NCBI GenBank assembly: GCA_947302895.1
Contig: CAMYWU010000044.1
Coordinates: forward strand, 1-9,408
DNA from: an uncultured Clostridia bacterium
GTDB taxonomy: Bacteria; Bacillota; Clostridia; Oscillospirales; Acutalibacteraceae
Direction of reading: 5' to 3'
DNA length: 9,408 nt
The notes beneath the pieces are model-generated. The model ran no database searches. It saw nothing but the letters and a program-made list of their open reading frames with translations, and was not told the origin of the DNA. Below are positions 6,701 to 9,408 of the stretch, piece after piece. A program made the translations under genes and the position numbers. Positions within the stretch are counted from its first letter, which is position 1; each line of letters starts with the position of its first letter.

Positions 6701-8159
6701 GGATGCAAGAACTCTTGCCGGCTATCCTTCAAGCGTTGAAACCAGGGCGAATAATCTTGCAAACGAGATTAACGAGGCTGTTAAGGGACTTAAGGAGCCC
6801 GAAGAAAATGTTGACCTTTCAGTTTATCAGAAGCTTATAGAAACGGTTGAAAAAGCCGATGACGATATCTATAGCTTTGATAATGAATACAGGGCATACT
6901 TGCAGCGAATTGCAGGGGGATTGGACGGAAGCAATATTGCTTACGAAAGCATCGAAGGCGAAAGCTCCTCGATAACTGCTGTAAAAATATCGGCAACCCA
7001 GAGCGAGATTGATGATGTAAACACAACAATCTCAACAGGGCTGAACACAAAGATTAAACAGTATGATATCAAGCTGAAAGAGGGAAGCCTCAGCCAGGAA
7101 AATGGAGTTACCTTCAATAATTCAACAAACTCCTATGATGCCCAGAATGATAAATACAGCGCAACCTTCTCCTCAAAGCTGAATCTCAGAGCTGAGGAGG
7201 AAACAGCCTGGTTTATGGATTTCAGCTCGAGCACAACAAGCAGAAATATTCAGTATCAGGGATTCGGAACGCAGTTTTCAACTAAGGTTGTCGGAGATAT
7301 TAATATCTATGCACACCAGAGAACCAATGAAAAGCCGTATAAGCTCACAATAAAGAGGACATACAGCAATCTTTCAAATGAGCCCGTACAGCTTATTGAT
7401 TTCGTTTCTTCTTCCTATACCTTGCCTGCAGTTCCTGCAATTGCAAACTATACCTTTAACGGATATAGAGTTGGCTCCCAGCTTAAGCAGCCAAATACAA
7501 CAATAACTCTCACCGAGGATACACAGATAACAGCGGATTATACCTTCAGCGGTGAAGCAAACTGCGCCGTTAGCGCAACTCCCCTTGAAAACGGAGCGGG
7601 CTTTTCAAATTCCGTTGCCTATAACACAAGAATTGCTCTCAAGGGCGGCGATAACGCATACGGCTGGGTTGAGCTTGTTAAAGACGGAAAGGGAACAAAC
7701 TGGCGCCCGTTTTATATCGGCGCTAACCCTGTTTACTATGCAACGGAGAGCATAACGCTAAAAGCAGTAACAAAGACTGAATTTGATGAATATGCTTTCA
7801 AGCTTCCTGCAATAAACATCAAGCAGAGCGATGCAATAATTTCATCGGGAAAAACAATATTCAACGGACAGCTCGTTTATAACGATTTGGAGGATGTTGT
7901 TGAATACGGTATTCTTGTTGCAAGCTCAACAAACCCTGTGTATGAGCTTGATGAAAGGGACGTTGTTGTTGAAAACTCAGGCGTGAACAGCGATTTCGTT
8001 GTTCGCCGCTGCAAGTCAACAAAGCTCGTCGGTGCAAACCAGTTTACAATTAGCGTTGGCAACTTAAGCGAAGAAATTGTTTACAGAGGTTATATCATCC
8101 ATAATACTTCAAACGGATTGATAACCGAATATACGGATATTGCTATGCAAACGATATAA
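720..8159 (+). CDS. Giant secreted PI-PLC protein with BspA-like LRR, LamG-like and FIVAR-like modules (2479 aa)
   Basis: Starts at TTG with AAGGAG seven bases upstream. Order of parts by residue: signal peptide 1-28, with likely cleavage after SSLA; PI-PLC X-type catalytic domain about 42-355; BspA-type leucine-rich repeats about 364-545; LamG-like module 601-774; unassigned beta-rich segment 775-1180; FIVAR-like helices 1181-1247 continuing as mostly helical sequence to about 1401; LamG-like modules 1402-1579 and 1632-1823; short beta segment about 1824-1945; helical segments 1946-2130; beta-rich C-terminus from 2233. The enzyme part should cleave phosphatidylinositol (or GPI) to a cyclic inositol phosphate and diacylglycerol; the remainder looks like binding and spacer modules. 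I see no LPXTG motif, SLH domain, dockerin or C-terminal membrane segment, so it is probably released or held non-covalently. The frame is intact and codon use looks even throughout. It is monocistronic by its flanking terminators. Substrate and biological role are inferred; the secreted PI-PLC assignment is strong. Confidence 0.9.
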   Translation: MKNRFLSILLSVAVMLSSIVILPVSSLAYDEAQILLSNVASSDWMSVIRGDTKLTEITMPGTHDSCARKFHNEDAFGIMSGISKCQNLNITEQLNAGVRFLDVRCEVDASSHSVKTVHGSTDCWNGDTYYYLDFVFQDVYNFLAAHPSETVLISIKEDDGNNGVPHFTNAIYEYIHGYRSQDNYYFYGTNYNYNDHWYLGKSVPTLESVRGKCVLFNRFDQKIADESGDGVWVNENESGQKIKYNDMEGSFAEPYYANITSYNTGIGTAHIQDYYKWSTDQKKTATQYMLSLGHYHGEYYINYSSTVSDSSVPNPQNLAKTVNAQYPYYTYEKTKPSGIFAMDFATEDLCRYIIKNNEGVCTLVDGWDGNVYYNLNRKTGVLTISGTGAMNNYAFSSAKGANGAGSTAPWGDQNKNALYEGQYNSDLITSVVIGEGITSIGAYAFYGYDHLTSVTIPSSVKSIGEGAFTKCSALTSFDISGKYITSIGNMAFKDCTGLTSFTTSDKLTSIGTNAFQNCSSLTMYGKAGIYSQTYANDNSITYVASGEYNADINWFTSRATYYEPFTADGGGTLVTNRRDNGYDVEWRSTETQGSVERKGVVHFPYCLGSAQNYVNTGKSALGGNASINDGVTVSFYRAINGNYWGSGTCITLAKDSNNYLALNDDGTFIYKRNGSTKAECTSKTFTRTGNSDDTHKWEYFTYSITDSTVKVYLNGEFVHQASGASGLVSFLESETTLVYPGSRFGLGTCTLELDEISILPIAIDDIEAAAMFATYTAPIIYESDQRPADANVKIYASNGYENVIYTHGLNTNTSTSGIKDAADYMFKGDLVADGDNDSAYVSSDTTALEGELYTTVTINSKYSIWLSTAYDNYGNTLTATQISDTNGRKTFKLSGSLSRGYADGGDDDIELSMYLTDGNNLIPETKYVHVTQHPVSAHAMAGIYRNWDNKTRDISIIFRADGSTGVSNTYYSGNYSYLHTPVCVNNAWRFANNYNADTFFIVGDGRMGNDSNDSFPNTTNGADIVNAGVYSQVQSGSGTVYTGEATTAHYYIDKSVLTANKTVGGVHLDNDGNTYHMNSVITRLGAGGSESKYWWRNCWVYGQDGLGWNLTSDNAVAESIGHVDTYNTADPQKFGYTMPTITGYLDRGSSTYPTQFSVGINHSSDEYCAQPRVDYNVHIFDKSTLRNLVESYEAENLTGAWTSHEEWEAYQKALEAAYEILNDYKDTTCPDANSTVYKNLVAAHRAITYVDRTKYDTARETIVSALPRNVLYNRNTFERVFDFMHTELNNQESYDIHAGKIHFNLHFVDQLELGDSLSRIEAAAASKTDAVQYDLDAIDDIKDDFYANVTTTETVGGTSYTYYSYYSQDSYDSLVTETINDINNAYMHYSVNTNSGNVVKEAQNPFAGKNVSNGFTISFSKYCAYDSDWNTSLINFSTGNQSDNRYFIILANGIVLFNDGNGGAGGSNGCYFDLTDNDYTNTTEAAWHDIDLVFYKNTSGHHMLAYYTDGMLSNRFDLSSIAAAGYPNGVSIGNDGIFSFVSDEDINLYYGASFTSYGTMGGTTECYLDKVDYYDSPVFPIERSTSVATNDTRYINDINDSLGGDAHTGNANNGENVILDTNNNYARANTAYFPWSYDAADKNYVSTNTAPFAYTYSGNGYSVSYYQLVNGNYWEDTQSITFAQGERGECKYLAIGTDGKIHYNNGNGGTDGNLSGARLFYDYTTKCNSVSNHTWQHITVSFIDDFHIKYYVNGVLASNINISGTAEYNAAGGMMDFIKSAGTKLYLGCYTPYWGTCSLSLDNVKCFNHALSEGEAAALYAYETSGAPEAIYSNTFDEDIPELISGAAEWKNSLSNRNGLLHIMNGAADGNVDIYVDGVLTGNTSNILYGSEIRAVYTGSSTPYGWDRKSVNALGTTNTGVNTSECTFTLTGNSTLKYFAKDEETVDLSRLIAAYENANEILLGLDGKTARYTNSSLTELTQSVNATVREYLSADARTLAGYPSSVETRANNLANEINEAVKGLKEPEENVDLSVYQKLIETVEKADDDIYSFDNEYRAYLQRIAGGLDGSNIAYESIEGESSSITAVKISATQSEIDDVNTTISTGLNTKIKQYDIKLKEGSLSQENGVTFNNSTNSYDAQNDKYSATFSSKLNLRAEEETAWFMDFSSSTTSRNIQYQGFGTQFSTKVVGDINIYAHQRTNEKPYKLTIKRTYSNLSNEPVQLIDFVSSSYTLPAVPAIANYTFNGYRVGSQLKQPNTTITLTEDTQITADYTFSGEANCAVSATPLENGAGFSNSVAYNTRIALKGGDNAYGWVELVKDGKGTNWRPFYIGANPVYYATESITLKAVTKTEFDEYAFKLPAINIKQSDAIISSGKTIFNGQLVYNDLEDVVEYGILVASSTNPVYELDERDVVVENSGVNSDFVVRRCKSTKLVGANQFTISVGNLSEEIVYRGYIIHNTSNGLITEYTDIAMQTI
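843..1784 (+). other. Domain: bacterial PI-PLC (X-box) catalytic domain, residues ~42-355
   Basis: By eye this aligns with Bacillus cereus PI-PLC as I remember it. MPGTHDS supplies the general base His63 and Asp64; RFLDVR supplies Asp102 and Arg104; TVHGS supplies the general acid His118; ISIKED supplies Lys156; LFNRFD supplies Arg218; QDYYK supplies Asp273 and the inositol-stacking Tyr275; AMDFATED supplies Asp343, the partner of the base histidine. Arg104 stands where the B. cereus enzyme has Arg69 and where calcium-dependent PI-PLCs have a metal site, so a metal-independent mechanism is predicted. All these positions are present, so the domain is likely active. Confidence 0.88.
1809..2354 (+). 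other. Domain: BspA-like leucine-rich repeats (LRR_5 type), residues ~364-545
   Basis: The lead-in LTISGTGAM...APWGDQ is the usual cap before BspA-type repeats. Repeats of about 23-26 residues follow, with the pattern ITSIGAYAFYGYDHLTSV, then VKSIGEGAFTKCSALTSF, ITSIGNMAFKDCTGLTSF and LTSIGTNAFQNCSSLTMY. Such repeats occur in surface proteins of oral and gut bacteria and eukaryotic parasites and mediate binding to proteins or cells. There are about four repeats here, a short set for the family. Confidence 0.85.
2520..3041 (+). other. Domain: LamG-like beta-sandwich 1, residues ~601-774
   Basis: Concanavalin A-like/LamG-type pattern: a strand with GVTVSFYRAINGNYW, then NNYLALNDDGTF, a central WEYFTYSI strand followed by VKVYLNGEFV, and a closing FGLGTCTLELDEISI strand followed by a helix with EAAAMF. 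The VKVYLNG hairpin and the final LDEISI strand are the most family-like parts. Ligand is unknown; such modules commonly bind glycans or proteins. Its closest relative in the protein is the third module (residues 1632-1823). Confidence 0.72.
3042..4259 (+). other. Unassigned beta-rich segment of the giant protein, residues ~775-1180
   Basis: I do not recognise this segment. It is rich in Asn, Thr, Ser, Tyr and Gly, predicted mostly beta, and contains a compact tryptophan-rich patch, SKYWWRNCWVYGQDGLGW, near residues 1094-1111, followed by a DTYNTADPQKFGYTMP stretch. It separates the first LamG-like module from the first FIVAR-like helices. It may hold two domains, with a boundary near residue 940 (VHVTQHPVSAHAMAGIY). 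No catalytic motif is visible. Confidence 0.45.
4260..4460 (+). other. Domain: FIVAR-like helical module, residues ~1181-1247
   Basis: A helical segment starts at KSTLRNLVESYEAENL and contains WEAYQKALEAAYEIL and VYKNLVAAHRAI, the usual helix pattern of FIVAR and similar short three-helix modules that act as spacers or sugar-binding units in long Gram-positive surface proteins. Helical, less recognisable sequence continues to about residue 1401 before the next LamG-like module. Confidence 0.6.
4923..5456 (+). other. Domain: LamG-like beta-sandwich 2, residues ~1402-1579
   Basis: Pattern: NGFTISFSKYCAYDSDW, then FIILANGIVLFNDGNGG, a central WHDIDLVFYKN strand, HMLAYYTDG hairpin, and a closing TECYLDKVDYY strand. 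It is more divergent than the other two copies: the central hairpin has YYTDG in place of VYLNG/YYVNG, and it lacks the NGNYW motif and the terminal EAAA helix. Ligand unknown. Confidence 0.65.
5613..6188 (+). other. Domain: LamG-like beta-sandwich 3, residues ~1632-1823
   Basis: Shares clear landmarks with module 1: GYSVSYYQLVNGNYW, then ITFAQGERGECKYLAIGTDGK, WQHITVSFIDD, FHIKYYVNGVLA, WGTCSLSLDNVKCF and the closing helix with GEAAALYAYE. The NGNYW, GTCxLxLD and EAAA matches at the same relative positions show that modules 1 and 3 arose by duplication or from a common module. The WQHITVSF strand and the YYVNG hairpin are typical of the LamG/laminin G_3 group. Confidence 0.75.
6555..7109 (+). 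other. Helical FIVAR-like segments 2 and 3, residues ~1946-2130
   Basis: Two helical units are separated by a charged linker (GLKEPEENVD, residues 2023-2032). The first runs from VDLSRLIAAYENANEIL to NLANEINEAVKGL; the second starts DLSVYQKLIETVEKADD. The repeated VDLSxL/VDLSVY openings and the A-N-E rich helices fit FIVAR-type modules. Probably spacers or binding units; no enzyme motif seen. Confidence 0.6.
7416..8156 (+). other. C-terminal beta-rich region without recognised anchor, residues ~2233-2479
   Basis: An InlB-B/Flg_new-like strand pattern, AIANYTFNGYRVGSQL followed by TITLTEDTQITADY, opens the region. A segment with NAYGWVELVKDGKGTNW follows, then a terminal segment from about residue 2360 (INIKQSDAIISSGKTIF) with EYGILVASS, NQFTISVGN and VYRGYIIHN strands. 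It ends at AMQTI with no LPXTG, no basic tail and no hydrophobic helix. How the protein is retained, if at all, is unknown. Confidence 0.5.
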
Positions 8160-8166
8160 AAAAGAG

Positions 8167-8190
8167 CAGCATCGGAATTTTCCGATGCTG
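8167..8190. repeat. Perfect 10-bp palindrome just after the giant gene
   Basis: CAGCATCGGA (8167-8176) pairs with TCCGATGCTG (8181-8190) around an ATTT loop, beginning eight bases after the stop codon. No T-tract follows on the + strand (TGAGGC), so it is a poor intrinsic terminator in that direction; on the - strand it is followed by CTCTTTTTT, which would terminate transcripts arriving from the right. It may also protect the mRNA 3' end. The arms recur at 8457-8489. Confidence 0.8.
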
Positions 8191-8247
8191 TGAGGCTATC
8201 GAAAAAGGGCATAACCGCACCGAGATTGTTATATTTACGATTTGTAG

Positions 8248-8269
8248 GGTGCGACGTCCCCGGCGCACC
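8248..8269. repeat. Short GC-rich inverted repeat
   Basis: GGTGCG (8248-8253) pairs with CGCACC (8264-8269) across a ten-base loop. The surrounding stretch, TGTAGGGTGCGACG to CGCACCGCAG, is more GC-rich than the gene flanks and has the look of the short interspersed GTAGGG...-type palindromes I associate with Clostridia intergenic regions; that association is from memory and needs a genome search. Confidence 0.5.
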
Positions 8270-8291
8270 GCAGCTAATACATTTATGAATG

Positions 8292-8326
8292 AAAAATCCC
8301 ACGGACATCGAATCCGTGGGATTTTT
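8292..8326. terminator. Bidirectional intrinsic terminator between convergent genes
   Basis: A perfect 14-bp stem, AAAAATCCCACGGA (8292-8305) with TCCGTGGGATTTTT (8313-8326), closes a seven-base loop. The A-run on the left and T-run on the right give a U-tract on either strand, so it can stop the giant gene's transcript from the left and the PHP gene's transcript from the right. Confidence 0.85.
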
Positions 8327-8335
8327 GGTGCTTTC

Positions 8336-8387
8336 CGTTTTTTGCGAACAAGCGGTACCTTTGTACAGCAATGTTCGCAAGAAAACG
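8336..8387. repeat. Long imperfect hairpin with nested GTAC stem
   Basis: CGTTTT (8336-8341) and TTGCGAACA (8342-8350) pair with TGTTCGCAA (8372-8380) and AAAACG (8382-8387), interrupted only by a bulged G at 8381. The inner loop can form a small GTAC-CTTT-GTAC hairpin (8355-8366). That is 15 bp of outer stem in an otherwise non-coding gap. No protein-coding explanation is apparent. Confidence 0.7.
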
Positions 8388-8416
8388 AAATTCTGCTCCT
8401 TTTTCAAAAGCCTCAT

Positions 8417-8455
8417 AGCGTGTCGATATTGTATTCTGTAGGTTTTCGACACGCT
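8417..8455. repeat. Perfect 10-bp inverted repeat
   Basis: AGCGTGTCGA (8417-8426) pairs with TCGACACGCT (8446-8455) across a 19-base loop. It abuts the next palindrome with one base between them. On the - strand the stem is followed, after ATGAGGC, by TTTTG, a weak U-run, so a back-up terminator role for the PHP gene is possible. Confidence 0.7.
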
Positions 8456-8456
8456 G

Positions 8457-8489
8457 ACAGCATCGGATTTACCTGAAATCCGATGCTGT
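8457..8489. terminator. Perfect 14-bp palindrome at the 3' end of the PHP gene
   Basis: ACAGCATCGGATTT (8457-8470) pairs with AAATCCGATGCTGT (8476-8489) around a five-base loop. On the + strand TTCTTTAGTTTT follows, giving a moderately good terminator against read-through into the PHP gene from the left. On the - strand there is no T-run after it, so for the PHP gene itself it is a 3'-end structure rather than a classic terminator. It shares ten-base arms with 8167-8190. Confidence 0.75.
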
Positions 8490-8492
8490 TCT

Positions 8493-9332
8493 TTAGTTTT
8501 GTGATTTTAATTTTTCAAGGAATTCATACGGCACTTTAAGATTGCCCAAGCCGCTTCCAAGCTGAATTTCGGGCTTTGCCTTGCCGTGAAAATCCGAACC
8601 GCCGCTTTCCTTTAAGCCAAAGCGCTGTGCAAGCTCCTTTGCCTTAAGCGTTTCTTCCTCGCTGAATTTTGAATAGAGGGTTTCAATGCCATCGAGTCCT
8701 GCCTGTTTTGCTTTTGGCAAAAACTCCTCAAGCTGCTCATAATTCATATTCAAAAACGGATGAGCAAGAATGGCAACTGCGCCGTTTTGTTTTATAAATT
8801 GAATGGTTTCAAGGGTGTCAAGCCTTTTCGGAGGTTCGTAGTATTTTCCGTTTTCATTTAAAAGCGTTTTAAACGCTTCCTTTATACTTCCGACATAGCC
8901 CTTTTCATATAAAACATTTGCAACATGCGCACGGTTAAAGCCGTCGGCGCTTGTTGTTTGAGCAATTTCATCATAGGATATAGTGAAACCATCGGCATTG
9001 AGCTTTTCTATAAGCTTTAAATTGCTCTCCCTTTTAGATTTGCGCATGATTTCAACATAGTCCCTGATTTTAAGCCATGCAACTTCGGGGAAGAACAAAC
9101 CGACTATATGAAGCTCCGTACCGTTATAACTGGTTGAAAACTCACATCCGGGGATTGCTTCAACTGTGCTTCTTCTGCCTGCCATCATAAATTCAATAAG
9201 TCCCTTGCCCGCATTGTGGTCGGTTAAAGCCAATGCGCAAAGCCCCTGCTTTTCAGCAAGGGAAATAAGCTCGCTCGGAGTGAGCGAACCGTCTGAAAAA
9301 GTTGAATGACAGTGTAAGTCGCATAGTTTCAT
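8493..9332 (-). CDS. PHP-domain metal-dependent phosphoesterase, YciV/TrpH (RNase AM)-like
   Basis: The 279-residue product starts at ATG 9332, where GGTGA lies five bases upstream and the protein opens MKLCDLHCHSTFSDG as relatives do; a GTG at 9341 would add three residues (MMQ) but has no good ribosome binding site. Metal ligands of the PHP fold are visible: His7 and His9 (DLHCHS), Asp14, Asp38-His39 (LTDHN), Glu64 (GCEFS), His75 (ELHIVG), His191 (ILAHP), Asp247 and His249 (GGSDFHG). Full family length and intact. Characterised relatives are cytoplasmic enzymes that remove phosphate from 3',5'-nucleoside bisphosphates or act as 5'-3' exonucleases on short RNA, including 5' maturation of rRNA in E. 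coli; which activity applies here is inferred. It converges on the giant secreted-protein gene across a palindrome-rich gap and appears to be transcribed alone. Confidence 0.9.
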   Translation of the reverse strand: MKLCDLHCHSTFSDGSLTPSELISLAEKQGLCALALTDHNAGKGLIEFMMAGRRSTVEAIPGCEFSTSYNGTELHIVGLFFPEVAWLKIRDYVEIMRKSKRESNLKLIEKLNADGFTISYDEIAQTTSADGFNRAHVANVLYEKGYVGSIKEAFKTLLNENGKYYEPPKRLDTLETIQFIKQNGAVAILAHPFLNMNYEQLEEFLPKAKQAGLDGIETLYSKFSEEETLKAKELAQRFGLKESGGSDFHGKAKPEIQLGSGLGNLKVPYEFLEKLKSQN

Positions 9333-9337
9333 TTGCA

Positions 9338-9342
9338 TCACC
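9338..9342 (-). promoter_or_regulatory. Ribosome binding site of the PHP gene (GGTGA)
   Basis: Read on the - strand, GGTGA ends five bases before ATG 9332 and matches the 3' half of the full AAGGAGGTGA consensus. The upstream GTG at 9341 lies inside this motif, which argues against it as the start. A weak rather than strong site. Confidence 0.5.
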
Positions 9343-9349
9343 GAAATCT

Positions 9350-9378
9350 ATTATAACAATAATAAATGAAGAATACAA
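9350..9378 (-). promoter_or_regulatory. Sigma-A-type promoter of the PHP gene
   Basis: On the - strand, TTGTAT (9378 to 9373) and a perfect TATAAT (9355 to 9350) are spaced by 17 bases. Transcription would start near 9343, only about eleven bases before ATG 9332, so the leader would be very short. The -35 is weak (TTG only); the -10 is a consensus match. Confidence 0.55.
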
Positions 9379-9400
9379 CACTAATTGTTATTTGTTATAA
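9351..9400. repeat. Nine-base inverted repeat spanning the PHP promoter
   Basis: TTATAACAA (9351-9359) and TTGTTATAA (9392-9400) are exact reverse complements 32 bases apart. The left arm overlaps the -10 element. It could be a repressor or dyad site, but the sequence is so AT-rich that chance is a fair explanation. Confidence 0.3.
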
Positions 9401-9408
9401 AGTGCTGT

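Noticed and set aside
8060..8159. LPXTG sorting signal or membrane anchor at the end of the giant protein
   Set aside because: The last residues (to AMQTI) contain no LPXTG-like motif, no hydrophobic helix and no basic tail.
8090..8452. 120-codon open frame on the - strand over the intergenic gap
   Set aside because: It reads through four complete palindromes and part of a fifth, overlaps the end of the giant gene, and has no convincing ribosome binding site or domain. The structured DNA explains the open frame better than a protein would.
8249..8476. 75-codon open frame on the + strand over the same gap
   Set aside because: It also runs through the hairpins and a strong terminator, with low-complexity Arg/Phe-rich translation and no family resemblance.
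8167..8489. CRISPR array
   Set aside because: The repeats differ from one another, are each internally palindromic, and are not separated by spacers of even length.

Overview
The window most resembles a Gram-positive gut or rumen bacterium of the class Clostridia (Ruminococcaceae/Oscillospiraceae-like). This is inferred from the low-to-moderate GC content, the AAGGAG ribosome binding site, the Gram-positive-style signal peptide, and one very large secreted protein built from BspA-type leucine-rich repeats, LamG-like modules and FIVAR-like helical modules. I cannot name a species.

Layout: (1) 1-549, + strand: the 3' part of a peptidase E family (S51) serine peptidase gene, cut by the window edge and followed by a clean intrinsic terminator. 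(2) 587-719: an AT-rich gap with a plausible sigma-A-type promoter and a strong ribosome binding site serving a TTG start. (3) 720-8159, + strand: one gene of 2479 codons that fills about four fifths of the window. Its product has a signal peptide, a bacterial phosphatidylinositol-specific phospholipase C (PI-PLC) domain with every catalytic residue I can place, BspA-like leucine-rich repeats, three LamG-like beta-sandwich modules, an unassigned 400-residue beta-rich segment, helical FIVAR-like segments, and a beta-rich C-terminus without a recognisable cell-wall anchor. (4) 8160-8492: a non-coding convergent intergenic region packed with six inverted repeats. The first and last share the same 10-bp arms, and one is a good bidirectional terminator. 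(5) 8493-9332, - strand: a PHP-domain metal-dependent phosphoesterase of the YciV/TrpH (RNase AM) type, with its own promoter close to the start codon.

The three genes look like independent transcription units: there are terminators between them, the last two converge, and no shared pathway is evident. The peptidase and the PHP protein are ordinary cytoplasmic housekeeping-type enzymes. The unusual items are the giant secreted PI-PLC protein, which may act on phosphatidylinositol or GPI-anchored material outside the cell (inference), and the dense palindrome cluster downstream of it.
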